Source: Oscillospiraceae bacterium (GTDB lineage Bacteria > Bacillota > Clostridia > Oscillospirales > Acutalibacteraceae). From it: 57,402 bases of DNA. Each line of letters begins with the position of its first letter. Positions within the stretch are counted from its first letter, which is position 1. Where the stretch lies: positions 1 to 57,402 of the forward strand of contig SVPQ01000012.1 in the NCBI GenBank assembly GCA_015065845.1, in the 5' to 3' direction. The translations under genes were made by a program, and so were the position numbers. Below the pieces are notes generated by a model. The model saw only the letters and a program-made list of their open reading frames with translations, was not told the DNA's origin and did no database searches. Below are positions 42,973 through 52,029 of the stretch, one piece after another.

Positions 42973-43555
42973 TTTCGTCCTCTTTCTTCAATTCATCTAT
43001 AATCTGGTTAAAGATGATATTAAAAATAGTTTGTTTGTTCTTTTCTGTATTTTCTATGCTTCCGTCAGAAATTCTCATAGCAAAAGAAAGAGAATTATCT
43101 ATAATAAAGAACCACAAAACATCATAATTTATTTTTTGGTAAAGTCCGAACCGTTCTGAAATCTCGTTTATAGCACTCATTATTGTGTGATAATGGTCGT
43201 TATCTTCTGCGTGGTCGTGACTTATGTAAAGATTTGAATTGCGGAAGTTTTTATAATACTTTGTTTTGGTAGGATTCATTAAAAGAAACTCAAAATATTT
43301 ATTCCAGATATTCCACACACTTGCTTTAATGTCACTTTCATCTATATTCACATTTTTAATTGACTGGTAAATTTCACTGTCAATATTGTAGTAAACTTGC
43401 TTTTTAAGTTCATCTAAAGTATTAAAATGCTTGAAAATAACACCTTCAGAACATTCGCATTTTTTAGAAATGGCTTTACTTGTCATACCATACATACCAT
43501 TTTCTGCACCAAGTTCTGTTACCCCCTGTATGATTTTTCGTGAAGTTTCTGACAC
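42965..43555 (-). CDS. TetR/AcrR family transcriptional regulator
   Basis: About 196 residues. The N-terminal HTH reads IIQGVTELGAENGMYGMTSKAISKKCECSEGVIFKHFNTLDELKKQVYY, the TetR pattern. The C-terminal half is a helical ligand/dimer domain with the His-rich segment SHDHAEDNDHYHTIMSAINE, which could bind a metal. Possible GTG starts are 43564 and 43555; the latter has AGGTG at a better distance. It overlaps the LCP gene by 8 bases and may control it together with itself. Ligand unknown. Confidence 0.85.
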   Translation of the reverse strand: MSETSRKIIQGVTELGAENGMYGMTSKAISKKCECSEGVIFKHFNTLDELKKQVYYNIDSEIYQSIKNVNIDESDIKASVWNIWNKYFEFLLMNPTKTKYYKNFRNSNLYISHDHAEDNDHYHTIMSAINEISERFGLYQKINYDVLWFFIIDNSLSFAMRISDGSIENTEKNKQTIFNIIFNQIIDELKKEDENG

Positions 43556-43789
43556 GCTTTTCACCTACCAAAATATATTCCAAAACATTTTAACATATTT
43601 TCGTTTATATTTCAACAAAAAAATAACCTTACAAATCCCATACATAGTTTTCAAAAATGCACATAGCAAAAAATTAAAATAATTCTTGGTTTAGTTTAGT
43701 TATTATCATCCTTTTGTTTATTGCTTAATTTAACTATTTCACATATAATAAAGCCATCGGTACCGAAATAAAATACAAGGTGATAATTT

Positions 43790-44815
43790 ATGGAAATAGG
43801 TAAAAAAATAAAACAATTAAGGTTAAACAAAGGAGTAACACAGGAAGCGCTTGCTAATGCATTAGGCGTTACATATCAGGCAGTTTCTCGTTGGGAAAAT
43901 GAAACTACAATGCCTGATATATCGTTACTTCCACAAATATCTGTCTTTTTTGGTGTAAGTATTGACGAGCTTTTTGAATTCACAGAAGAAGCACAATATG
44001 AAAGAATTGAAAATATGCTCAACGAAAAATCAACTCTTTCAGACAGTGAGTTTCAGAATGCAAAATATTTTCTCGAAAAACAATTAAATCAAAAAAATGA
44101 GAATGTCAATGCAATTAAATTACTTGCGTGGCTTTATGCTCATCGTTCCAAAACTTTTGAAATTCAAGCAATAGAATATGCAAAGAGAGCTTTACAACTT
44201 GGCGATACAAGTAAAAGTATGAATAATATTTTGCGTGACGCTTATGGTTCACCACACACAGACTGGAACTATCGAAATCGTCATGAACTTATTGATTTTT
44301 ATTACGAACATCTCAAAACATATTCAGATGATATGAGAGCGTACAGATATTTATTACCTGCACTTATTGCTGATGGCAGAACAAATGAAGCAAGGGATTT
44401 AATTGAAAACATCCGCAACAAAGAAAAACCAGAGTTGCTTTATGTTTTTGATGCTATGATTCTTCGTAGAGAAGGAAAAATCAACGAAAGTGAAAAATTA
44501 CTTGATGATATGATAAAACAGTTCCCTGACAGTTGGTACACCTGGTCAATAATTGCAGATTTCAAAGCAGACGATTGCAAATATGAAGAAGCAATTTCTT
44601 GTTTTGAGAAATCATTTGAACTTCAAGAGAAACCAAGATTTACAGACTCACTTGAAGCAATTGCTCATATTTATGAAATCAAAAAAGATTATCAAAATTC
44701 AATCTTAACTTATCAACAAATAATTGAACTTTTAAAAACTGACTGGAATATAACATTTGGTGCAACTGTGAACAAGTATCTACAAAAGATTGATGAATTA
44801 AAAATCAAGAAATAA
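43790..44815 (+). CDS. XRE-family HTH regulator with TPR-like C-terminus
   Basis: Cytoplasmic 341-residue protein. Residues 1-60 form a Cro/C1-type HTH (IGKKIKQLRLNKGVTQEALANALGVTYQAVSRWENETTMPDISLLPQISVFFGVSIDELFE). The rest is alpha-helical with TPR-like repeats (LLAWLYAHRSKTFEIQAIEYAKRALQLG, FDAMILRREGKINESEKLLDDMIKQFPDSWYTWSIIADFKADDCKYEEAISCFEKSFEL). Such HTH-TPR proteins often respond to peptides or nutrient state, but no small peptide gene is visible beside it. The ATG follows AAGGTGATAATTT. It is convergent with ilvE and shares a bidirectional terminator. Confidence 0.88.
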   Translation: MEIGKKIKQLRLNKGVTQEALANALGVTYQAVSRWENETTMPDISLLPQISVFFGVSIDELFEFTEEAQYERIENMLNEKSTLSDSEFQNAKYFLEKQLNQKNENVNAIKLLAWLYAHRSKTFEIQAIEYAKRALQLGDTSKSMNNILRDAYGSPHTDWNYRNRHELIDFYYEHLKTYSDDMRAYRYLLPALIADGRTNEARDLIENIRNKEKPELLYVFDAMILRREGKINESEKLLDDMIKQFPDSWYTWSIIADFKADDCKYEEAISCFEKSFELQEKPRFTDSLEAIAHIYEIKKDYQNSILTYQQIIELLKTDWNITFGATVNKYLQKIDELKIKK

Positions 44816-44822
44816 AAACAAA

Positions 44823-44860
44823 AACCTGGCATTTAAAGTTTTCGCTTTAAATGTCAGGTT
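44823..44860. terminator. Bidirectional terminator ending the ilvE operon
   Basis: An AACCTG-CATTTAAAG stem with a short loop TTTTCG, one mismatch, with T-rich flank on the minus strand and TTAGTTTT on the plus strand. It closes the long T-box-controlled operon. Confidence 0.87.
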
Positions 44861-44876
44861 AGTTTTATAAAATAAA

Positions 44877-45953
44877 TTAGTCAGTAACTTTAACTGTCCA
44901 GTTGAATTTATCTTCTACTTTACCCCATTGAATACCAGTGAGTTCATCGTAAAGTTTTTGTGCTACTGCACCGATTTCGTTGTTGTTAACAACGAGTTTT
45001 TCGCCTTCATCAAAGAATTCGCCGATTGGTGAAATAACTGCTGCAGTACCTGTACCGAAAGCTTCGTCTAACTTGCCGTTTTTGTGAGCTTCTTTAACTT
45101 CATCAACTGAAATTTTGCGTTCTTCAACTTTGTAGCCCCAGTTTTTGAGAACTTCAATACAAGATGCTCTTGTAACACCAGGAAGAATGTTGCCATCTTC
45201 AAGTGAAGGAGTAACGACTGTGCCATCAATTACGAAGAATACATTCATTGCACCAACTTCATCAATGTATTTTCTTTCAACACCGTCAAGCCAGAGAACC
45301 TGTGCGTAACCCATTTCATCTGCCTTTTTCTGACCGATGAGAGAAGCTGCATAGTTACCGCCAGCTTTTGCCATACCTGTACCGCCTTTTACGCAACGAA
45401 CATATTCGTGCTCAATGCAGATTTTAACAGGGTCCATACCATTAGCATAGTAAGAGCCAACTGGTGAAAGGATAATAGCAAAAATGTAAGTGTGTGCAGG
45501 GTGAACACCTAAGAATGGGTCAGTTGCAATAATGAAAGGACGAATGTAGAGTGATGTACCCTCACTGTGTGGTACCCAGTCTTTATCTACTTCAACAACT
45601 GCCTTGATTGCTTCAAGAGCTAAGTCAGGGTCAATTCTTGGAACACAAAGTCTGTCACAAGTGTTGTTCATTCTTTCGATATTTTTCTGTGGACGGAAAA
45701 GTTGAATTTTACCGTCAGCAGTTCTGTATGCTTTAAGACCTTCAAAAAGTTCTTGCGCATAGTGGAAAACCATAGCAGATGGCTCAAGTGGAAGCGGACC
45801 ATAAGGAACAATTCTGCCATCGTGCCAACCTTTTTCTTCATTGTAGTTCATTAAGAACATATGGTCAGTAAAAAATCTACCAAAACCAAGACCTTTATCT
45901 TCTGGTTTTTCTTTTTTTACTGTTGCTTTTTCTATTTTGAAATCGTAACCCAT
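44877..45953 (-). CDS. ilvE: Branched-chain amino acid aminotransferase
   Basis: PLP enzyme of fold type IV that interconverts Val, Leu and Ile with their 2-keto acids. The 358-residue length and motifs are of the eukaryote-like BCAT type: FTDHMFLMNYNEEKGWHDGRIVPYGPLPLEPSAMVFHYAQELFEGLKAY, MAKAGGNYAASL with the PLP lysine, KYIDEVGAMNVFFV, and the C-terminal EAFGTGTAAVISPIG. ATG with AAAGAGG upstream. It lies 39 bases after the oxidoreductase gamma subunit and is last in the T-box operon. It would make the final transamination after reductive carboxylation of branched acyl-CoAs. Confidence 0.95.
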   Translation of the reverse strand: MGYDFKIEKATVKKEKPEDKGLGFGRFFTDHMFLMNYNEEKGWHDGRIVPYGPLPLEPSAMVFHYAQELFEGLKAYRTADGKIQLFRPQKNIERMNNTCDRLCVPRIDPDLALEAIKAVVEVDKDWVPHSEGTSLYIRPFIIATDPFLGVHPAHTYIFAIILSPVGSYYANGMDPVKICIEHEYVRCVKGGTGMAKAGGNYAASLIGQKKADEMGYAQVLWLDGVERKYIDEVGAMNVFFVIDGTVVTPSLEDGNILPGVTRASCIEVLKNWGYKVEERKISVDEVKEAHKNGKLDEAFGTGTAAVISPIGEFFDEGEKLVVNNNEIGAVAQKLYDELTGIQWGKVEDKFNWTVKVTD

Positions 45954-45992
45954 AATAGAAAACCTCTTTTCAAAATTTTATTATCTAAAATA

Positions 45993-46529
45993 TCAGTAGT
46001 CGTAACCTAACTGAAGTGCAGTTTTATTTACTTCAAGTAAATCCTGATGTCTTGCTGATACAACTTTACCTAAAGGAGCGTCAATATTATCAAATGATAA
46101 TTCTTCTACTTCTTTTAAGAGTTTACCTGTAATAATCATATTTGCAAGAGTGTTAATGCCTTTTTCACTTGCAAGACCTGTTGCAGGAATGTAATAAACA
46201 TCAACATCTGTACGATTTACTTTTCTTTCAATGAGTGTTGAATCAACAAAGATTTTACCACCAGATACAACTTCGTTTTCGTATTTGTCAAGTGAAGGTA
46301 AGTTCATTGCAACTAAAACATCTGGTTTACTTACAATTGGTGAACCGATTGGGTCTTCACTTACAATAACGCTACAGTTTGCAGTACCGCCACGCATTTC
46401 AGGACCATAAGAAGGGAGCCAGCTGATGTGTTTGCCTTCAAGAAGACCTTTATATGCTACAAATTTACCTGCAAAAAGAATACCTTGACCGCCGAAACCG
46501 GCAAAAAGAATATTAGTTGTCTTTTTCAT
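45993..46529 (-). CDS. 2-oxoacid:ferredoxin oxidoreductase gamma subunit
   Basis: Gamma subunit (178 residues) of a pyruvate/2-ketoisovalerate/2-oxoglutarate ferredoxin oxidoreductase. The signature is [24 protein letters not shown] at the N-terminus, followed by [28 protein letters not shown] 46529 has GAGGAGG eight bases upstream; the frame to 46601 overlaps the beta subunit and is not real. It begins one base after the beta stop. It contributes CoA binding in the complex. Substrate class (branched 2-keto acids) is inferred from the operon with ilvE. Confidence 0.92.
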   Translation of the reverse strand: MKKTTNILFAGFGGQGILFAGKFVAYKGLLEGKHISWLPSYGPEMRGGTANCSVIVSEDPIGSPIVSKPDVLVAMNLPSLDKYENEVVSGGKIFVDSTLIERKVNRTDVDVYYIPATGLASEKGINTLANMIITGKLLKEVEELSFDNIDAPLGKVVSARHQDLLEVNKTALQLGYDY

Positions 46530-46530
46530 A

Positions 46531-47283
46531 TTATTTTGCCTCCTCAGCGTAAATATCTTTATAAACACCAAGTGGGTAATATGGAAGCATATTTTCTTCA
46601 AGCCACTTTAATGCTTTTTCAGGTGTCATACCCCAGTTTGTAGGACAAGTTGAAACAACTTCTACAAGTGAGAAACCTTTACCGTCAATCTGATTCTGGA
46701 ATGCCTTTTTAATAGCAGCCTTTGCTTTTTTGATGTTAGGAACACTGTTAACTGCAACTCTTTCAAGGTAAGCAGCACCATCAACATTTGAAAGTAATTC
46801 ACATACTTTTACAGGGTAACCAACTGTTTCAACATCTCTACCATAAGGTGAAGTCTGTGTAACCTGACCAGGAAGAGTTGTAGGAGCCATCTGACCACCA
46901 GTCATACCATAAATTGCGTTGTTTACGAAAATAACTGTGATATTTTCGCGTCTTGCTGCTGCGTGAACTGTCTCAGCAGTACCAATAGCTGCAAGGTCAC
47001 CGTCACCCTGATATGTAAATACAATGTGATTTTCAGGGTCTGCTCTTTTAACACCAGTAGCAACTGCAGGAGCTCTACCGTGAGGAGCCTGAACAAAGTC
47101 ACAGGTGAAATAATCGTAAGCCATAACTGAACAACCAACAGGTGCTACACCAATAGTTTTACCTTCAATGCCTAATTCATCTATAACTTCTGCTACAAGA
47201 CGGTGAATAATACCGTGAGTACAACCAGGGCAATAGTGAAGTGGTGCATCTGTAAGTGATTTTGGTTTTTCAAATACTACCAT
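46531..47283 (-). CDS. 2-oxoacid:ferredoxin oxidoreductase beta subunit (TPP-binding)
   Basis: Thiamine pyrophosphate subunit, 250 residues. [21 protein letters not shown] at the N-terminus, [15 protein letters not shown], the TPP/Mg motif [46 protein letters not shown], and Fe-S-ligating cysteines (CPGC, SVMAY context) fit KorB/VorA-type subunits. It overlaps the alpha subunit stop by one base. Together with alpha, gamma and the small ferredoxin-like subunit it forms the full four-subunit enzyme, which can run oxidatively or, with reduced ferredoxin and CO2, reductively. Confidence 0.93.
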   Translation of the reverse strand: MVVFEKPKSLTDAPLHYCPGCTHGIIHRLVAEVIDELGIEGKTIGVAPVGCSVMAYDYFTCDFVQAPHGRAPAVATGVKRADPENHIVFTYQGDGDLAAIGTAETVHAAARRENITVIFVNNAIYGMTGGQMAPTTLPGQVTQTSPYGRDVETVGYPVKVCELLSNVDGAAYLERVAVNSVPNIKKAKAAIKKAFQNQIDGKGFSLVEVVSTCPTNWGMTPEKALKWLEENMLPYYPLGVYKDIYAEEAK

Positions 47284-48347
47284 TATCTTTCTCCTCCTTC
47301 GTTTACTTCTTCAATCTTTGCGAGTACTTCTTCAGGTGACGGAATCATACCGCCAACACGACAGCAAAGTTCTACAGTTTTTTTACACTCAATAGCGAGT
47401 TTAACATCTTCAATCATTTGTCCCATATTCATTTCAACAGAAATAAATGCTTTACATTTGTCTGCTGCTTTGTTTAACACTTCTGTTGGGAATGGCCAGA
47501 GTGTAATTGGTCTTATCATACCAACCTTAATGCCTTTTGCTCTTGCTTCAACAATAGCATTTTTAGCAACTCTTGATGTAATACCGAATGAAACTACGCA
47601 GATTTCTGCATCATCCATAAGATATTCTTCATACATAACTTCATTTTCTTCAATTGTTTTGTATTTTGCAAAACGCTCAAAGTTTTTCTTTTCTAATTCT
47701 TCAGGTTTTAAGTAAAGAGAGTTTACAATATTGTGTTTTCTCTGCATTTTAGTACCTGTTGTAGCCCAAGGCTTTTCGTATTTTACAGGTTCAGATGTTT
47801 CAAGTTCAACAGGTTCCATCATCTGACCCATTGTACCATCTGCTAAAATCATTGTAAGAATACTATATTTATCTGCTAAATCAAATGCTTTTGTTGTAAG
47901 TGAAGCCATTTCCTGAACAGATGCAGGTGCTAAAACAATTCTCTTATAGTCACCGTGGCTACCACCTTTTACTGCCTGGAAGTAGTCAGATTGTGATGGT
48001 TGAATACCACCAAGACCAGGGCCACCGCGTTGTACGTTAACAACTAAAGCAGGAACGTCACTACCTGAAATATATGACATACCCTCACTCTTAAGTGAAA
48101 CACCAGGGCTTGAAGATGATGTCATAACTCTTTTACCTGCTGCAGCAACACCTAAAACCATATTGATAGCAGCAATTTCGCTTTCTGCCTGTAAAAATAC
48201 ACCGCCAACCTTTGGCATACGCTTTGCCATATAAGCCGCAATTTCTGTTTGTGGTGTAATAGGATAACCGAAGTAATGTAAACAACCTGCTCTTATTGCA
48301 GCTTCTGCAATAGCTTCGTTACCCTTCATTAAAACTTTTTCACCCAT
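47283..48347 (-). CDS. vorB: 2-oxoacid:ferredoxin oxidoreductase alpha subunit (VorB type)
   Basis: Alpha subunit, 354 residues from the ATG at 48347 (AGGTGG upstream; GTG 48356 is too close). Diagnostic segments: [108 protein letters not shown]. The PITPQTE motif and GPGLG-PSQSDY are typical of the KorA/VorB family. It lies 13 bases after the ferredoxin subunit. The 2-ketoisovalerate assignment rests on the linked ilvE and Val T-box; a 2-oxoglutarate enzyme would look similar. Confidence 0.92.
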   Translation of the reverse strand: MGEKVLMKGNEAIAEAAIRAGCLHYFGYPITPQTEIAAYMAKRMPKVGGVFLQAESEIAAINMVLGVAAAGKRVMTSSSSPGVSLKSEGMSYISGSDVPALVVNVQRGGPGLGGIQPSQSDYFQAVKGGSHGDYKRIVLAPASVQEMASLTTKAFDLADKYSILTMILADGTMGQMMEPVELETSEPVKYEKPWATTGTKMQRKHNIVNSLYLKPEELEKKNFERFAKYKTIEENEVMYEEYLMDDAEICVVSFGITSRVAKNAIVEARAKGIKVGMIRPITLWPFPTEVLNKAADKCKAFISVEMNMGQMIEDVKLAIECKKTVELCCRVGGMIPSPEEVLAKIEEVNEGGER

Positions 48348-48359
48348 TTTTTCCACCTC

Positions 48360-48566
48360 TTATCTTTCTACTGTAATTACGCAGTCAGGGCACATTGTTG
48401 CACAGAATGCACAGCCAATACATAAGCTTTCATCTGTAACGTGTGCAGGGTGATGTCCCTTTGCGTTAAGTCTTGAAGTATCAAGTGCTACGATTTTTTT
48501 AGGACAAGCACCAACACAAAGACCACAGCCTTTGCAAACATTGTCCGCGAAAGTAACCTTTGCCAT
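48360..48566 (-). CDS. Ferredoxin-like delta subunit (2x 4Fe-4S)
   Basis: A 68-residue polyferredoxin subunit of the oxidoreductase. Two complete cluster motifs are visible: CKGCGLCVGACP and CIGCAFCATMCPDC. The real start is MAKVTFADNVCKG at 48566 with GGAGGT upstream; the frame to 48587 adds seven unlikely residues. It passes electrons between the TPP/Fe-S core and soluble ferredoxin. First of the four oxidoreductase genes and 51 bases after the ATPase gene. Confidence 0.92.
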   Translation of the reverse strand: MAKVTFADNVCKGCGLCVGACPKKIVALDTSRLNAKGHHPAHVTDESLCIGCAFCATMCPDCVITVER

Positions 48567-48617
48567 AATCTTACCTCCAATAATCATACATAAATATCAA
48601 TAAGATACATTAATATA

Positions 48618-49280
48618 TTATACTATCTTTTTTTGTAATTTCAATGGAAAAATGTTATCTATTTCACCATTAAAAGAATCAACTAAATTTTCACTTACTG
48701 TTGTCATTTTTATTGGCAGACCTGAAAGCTGCGACAGCTCATTTACACTCTCTACTGAAGAAATAACATCTTCTTTAGTAGTTAGAACACCTAAATTGGA
48801 GTTATTTACAATAGCGGTAAATTTAATTTTACCTGCCAATTCAATTTCTTTCATAACTTCAAATGCAGACTTTGCATCTGGGGTTAATGGTCTGTACATA
48901 TTAAAAACAAACAACATTTCGTAGTCATTTTCTTCTCTTATTGCAGTTTCATATCTGCCGAGTGCATAAGCACCACGGTCATCACCGCCAATATCGAGAA
49001 TTGCTACTGCACTTTTGTCATCAAGAATTGAGTAAACATCCTGTGGAAGTGCGGGCAAATCGACATTTGAATTAGCAAACTCTGACGATATAAGTTTTAT
49101 TCCTGCTTTTGTTAATTCATCTAAACTGTCAGCAGTTCTGAAATACGGATTAACAATATCAAGGTCAGTAATAACTACTTTTTCATATTTTTCTTTAAGG
49201 TGCAAGGCGTAATTTACTGCGATATTTGTTTTACCGCTACCATAATGCCCTGCAAAAAGAGTAACTCTTTTATTTTTCAA
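48618..49280 (-). CDS. P-loop ATPase of the MinD/ParA/CobQ type
   Basis: A 220-residue nucleotide-binding protein starting at TTG 49280 (GAGGTGG six bases upstream) near the end of the synthetase gene. The Walker A motif is FAGHYGSGKTNIAVNYAL, then VVITDLDIVNPYFRTADS (switch I-like Asp) and VAILDIGGDDRGAYALGRY (Walker B/switch II). The C-terminal half contains FVFNMYRPLTPDA and a nucleotide-base region ending in TAIVNNSNLG. It belongs to SIMIBI-class ATPases. Its location between the synthetase and the ferredoxin subunit suggests a role in maturing or regulating the Fe-S oxidoreductase; this is inference, not known function. Confidence 0.82.
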   Translation of the reverse strand: MKNKRVTLFAGHYGSGKTNIAVNYALHLKEKYEKVVITDLDIVNPYFRTADSLDELTKAGIKLISSEFANSNVDLPALPQDVYSILDDKSAVAILDIGGDDRGAYALGRYETAIREENDYEMLFVFNMYRPLTPDAKSAFEVMKEIELAGKIKFTAIVNNSNLGVLTTKEDVISSVESVNELSQLSGLPIKMTTVSENLVDSFNGEIDNIFPLKLQKKIV

Positions 49281-49291
49281 TGAGAACCACC

Positions 49292-51598
49292 TCAAAGCTT
49301 ATTTCTTATAATCTTACCGCTTGTTGTTTTTGGTAATTCATCACGGAACACAACAATTCGTGGATATTTATAAGGTGCAGTTTTCTCTTTAACATACTGC
49401 TGAATTTCTTTCTTTAATTCCTCTGTACCCTCAGTACCAGGAAGAAGAACTATACTTGCTTTAACAACCTGACCACGAACTTCGTCAGGGGCAGCAGAAA
49501 CACCGCACTCTAAAACATAAGGAAGTTCCATAATAACGCTTTCAATTTCAAATGGACCTATACGGTAACCAGATGATTTGATAACATCATCTACACGACC
49601 AACATACCAGTAGAAACCATCTTCATCGCGCCACGCAACATCACCTGTATGGTAGTAACCATCGTGCCATACTTCTTTTGTCTTTTCTTCATCTTTATAA
49701 TAACCTTTGAAAAGACCACAAGGTGCACCATCTTTAACATTGATAACGATTTCACCATTTTCACCGACATTGACCTCGTTACCATCTGCATCAACAAGTT
49801 TAACATCGTAAATCGGTGCAGGTTTACCCATTGAACCGATTTTGTGAGAAGCACCTGTCATATTACCGATAATCATTGTACTTTCTGTCTGACCGAAGCC
49901 CTCTAAAATCTGAAGACCTGTTGCAGTTTCAAATTGGCGGTAAACTTCAGGGTTGAGTGCCTCACCAGCAGTTGTCATGTGTTTAACTGATGAGAAATCG
50001 TATTTTGAAATATCCTGTTTTACCATCATACGAAGCATTGTAGGTGGCGCACAGAATGTTGTGATTTTATATTTCGCAAACATCGGAAGAATATCTGCTG
50101 CATCAAATCTGTCAAAGTCATAAACGAATGTAGGTGCTTCACAAAGCCATTGACCGTAAAGTTTACCCCACATTGATTTTGCCCAACCGGTATCTGAAAT
50201 TGTAAAGTGAAGACCATCAGGGTCAACATTGTGCCAGAATTTTGCAGTATGGAAATGACCTAAAGGATATTTATGACTGTGCATTGCGGTTTTCGGGTAG
50301 CCTGATGTTCCTGATGTGAAGAACATAAGCATTAAATCGTCACCACAAGGTGAATCTGCAGTTCTTTCATAATGTGAACTGAAACGAGCACTTTCTTCGT
50401 CATAATTTCTCCAGCCGTCTCTTTCACCATTAACCATAATTTTAATTTCTAATGATGGTGAAGTTTGTGCCGCTAAATCAACCTGATGAGCAGTATCGCC
50501 ATCGCCTGTGCAGACAATCGCTTTGATACCAGCAGATTGAAAACGATATTCAAAATCGTGTTCCTGTAACTGATTTGGTGCAGGAATTGCAATTGCGCCT
50601 AATTTGTTAAGACCAATCATTGCAAACCAGAATTGATAATGGCGTTTTAAAACGAGCATAACTCTGTCGCCTTTTTTGATACCTAAAGAAGCAAAATAGT
50701 TTGCAGCTTGTGCAGATGCCTTTTTAATATCTTTAAAAGTAAAGCGTCTTTCAACCTTGTTTTTATCAATATGAAGCATTGCAAGTTTAGTCGGGTCTTT
50801 ATCTGCTAAAGCATCAACCAAATCGAATGCAAAGTTGAAGTTTTCTGTATTTTTGAAAGAAATCTTTGTTGGTGTACCGTTTTCATTCTTCTCAATATCT
50901 ATATATTTGTGATAAATGCGGTCTTTCGTATCATTCTCAACTGACTTTTTACTTTCAAGTGCTTTTGCCTTTGCCTTTGCTTTTGCGTATTCAAGTTCTG
51001 GAATAGGTTCACCTGTTGGGTTAAGAACAATAGCGTAGAAAGTACAGTCTTTACCGTCAACAGCAATCATTCCGTGTGGTGTTGAACTGTCATAATAAAT
51101 ACTGTCACCAGGTTCAAGAATTTCGTAGTGTTCACCAACCTGAACCTTTAATTTACCCTCAATAACAATATCAAGTTCCTGACCTGCGTGAGTAGTAACT
51201 TCAATTTCTTTATTTTGTTTTTCTTCACTGTATGTACTGCGCACAAAAAGTGGTTCGGCAATTCTGTTTTTGAAAGAAGAAGCTAAGTTATAATATGTCA
51301 TACCATGAGCTTTTTCAATTCTCTGTCCTTTGCCAGATTTTGTGTAAACATAGTTTACAAGTTTTGGTGTGTGACCTTCAATAAGGCTTGTTACATCAAC
51401 ATTAAGAGTTTGTGCACAACGGTAAATAAACGCAAAGTTCAGGTCTTTATTACCATTTTCACATTCAATGTATTCAGCTTCACTAACACCTGTCTTTTCA
51501 GCCATTTGTGCAGTTGTGAGATTCTGAATTTCTCTGAGTTCTCTGATTCTTGCAGCCATTTCCTTGATTTTAAAATCAAGTGCTGTAATTTGTTCCAT
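49292..51598 (-). CDS. HTH-cupin-acyl-CoA synthetase fusion, Val T-box controlled
   Basis: A 768-residue fusion. Residues 14-70 form an XRE-type HTH (ARIRELREIQNLTTAQMAEKTGVSEAEYIECENG), 125-200 a cupin (THAGQELDIVIEGKLKVQVGEHYEILEPGDSIYYDSSTPHGMIAV), and 240-768 an AMP-forming acyl-CoA synthetase. The ligase motifs are complete: A3 MFFTSGTSGYPKTAMHSH, A5 EGFGQTES, A7 YHTGDVAWRDEDGFYWYVGRVDDVIKSSGYRIGPFEIE, A10 PKTTSGKIIRNKL with the catalytic Lys762. It resembles medium/branched-chain acyl-CoA synthetases. GGAGG precedes the ATG. It is the first gene after a T-box with specifier GUA and is followed by the oxidoreductase and ilvE. I infer that it activates isobutyrate or related acids. Confidence 0.9.
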   Translation of the reverse strand: MEQITALDFKIKEMAARIRELREIQNLTTAQMAEKTGVSEAEYIECENGNKDLNFAFIYRCAQTLNVDVTSLIEGHTPKLVNYVYTKSGKGQRIEKAHGMTYYNLASSFKNRIAEPLFVRSTYSEEKQNKEIEVTTHAGQELDIVIEGKLKVQVGEHYEILEPGDSIYYDSSTPHGMIAVDGKDCTFYAIVLNPTGEPIPELEYAKAKAKAKALESKKSVENDTKDRIYHKYIDIEKNENGTPTKISFKNTENFNFAFDLVDALADKDPTKLAMLHIDKNKVERRFTFKDIKKASAQAANYFASLGIKKGDRVMLVLKRHYQFWFAMIGLNKLGAIAIPAPNQLQEHDFEYRFQSAGIKAIVCTGDGDTAHQVDLAAQTSPSLEIKIMVNGERDGWRNYDEESARFSSHYERTADSPCGDDLMLMFFTSGTSGYPKTAMHSHKYPLGHFHTAKFWHNVDPDGLHFTISDTGWAKSMWGKLYGQWLCEAPTFVYDFDRFDAADILPMFAKYKITTFCAPPTMLRMMVKQDISKYDFSSVKHMTTAGEALNPEVYRQFETATGLQILEGFGQTESTMIIGNMTGASHKIGSMGKPAPIYDVKLVDADGNEVNVGENGEIVINVKDGAPCGLFKGYYKDEEKTKEVWHDGYYHTGDVAWRDEDGFYWYVGRVDDVIKSSGYRIGPFEIESVIMELPYVLECGVSAAPDEVRGQVVKASIVLLPGTEGTEELKKEIQQYVKEKTAPYKYPRIVVFRDELPKTTSGKIIRNKL

Positions 51599-51639
51599 TT
51601 TTAGTTCCTCCGATTATTCCTCTGAAGCGTGGTTACTTT

Positions 51640-51920
51640 TAAAAAAATAACCCGCCTCAAAGACATGATCTTTGAGACGAGTGTTATAAACAATTTATAA
51701 TACCCGCGGTACCACTCAAATTGCAGAAAACCTGCCACTCTTGGAGTCTATCAACTCCTATGCATTTACGCAGCAATCACGGAGAGATTCTACTGAGCAT
51801 TCGCCTTTCTTTCTCCCGGCTCAGAAACTACAAGTTGTAAATTTTCACCTGTGACTTGCACCAACCGTCACTTCTCTGCAAGGGAAGAATTTATAACCCC
51901 TTTTCTTCAACGCCTTTTAA
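51640..51920 (-). ncRNA. T-box leader with Val (GUA) specifier
   Basis: The T-box AGTGGTACCGCGG lies at 51716-51704 and the terminator stem (CTCAAAGA-type, 51676-51656) is followed by seven T residues. Read as in the Phe leader, the specifier sits directly before the 3' strand that closes stem I: GUA (51831-51829), then G, then TTTCT, which pairs with AGAAA at the 5' base of stem I. GUA is Val, matching a function in valine supply. The reading depends on manual alignment; the T-box identity itself is firm. Confidence 0.85.
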
Positions 51921-51928
51921 TGTATTAT

Positions 51929-51957
51929 ACCATACCACATCTCTTATAATTTGTCAA
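51929..51957 (-). promoter_or_regulatory. Promoter of the Val T-box operon
   Basis: TTGACA (51957-51952) and TATGGT (51934-51929) on the minus strand with 17-base spacing. An alternative TATAAT overlaps slightly downstream. Confidence 0.75.
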
Positions 51958-52029
51958 GAAAATAATTGGAATTTTTTATAAATTTAATCACCAAAATTTG
52001 TAAATATTGCAATAAAGAAATATTTTTTA

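Larger units (their letters stand above)
51599..52029. other. Gap between the two fusion genes: Val T-box leader, promoter, no gene
   Basis: It contains the leader (51640-51920), its promoter, and about 70 bases after the Ile-linked gene stop in which only an AT-only 7-bp inverted repeat (AAATATT/AATATTT) is visible. There is no strong terminator, so read-through from the Ile-controlled gene into the Val T-box is possible. Confidence 0.7.

Noticed and set aside
49649..49854. Small open frames on both strands inside the synthetase genes
   Set aside because: Out-of-frame shadows of the ligase coding sequence, repeated in both paralogues for the same reason.
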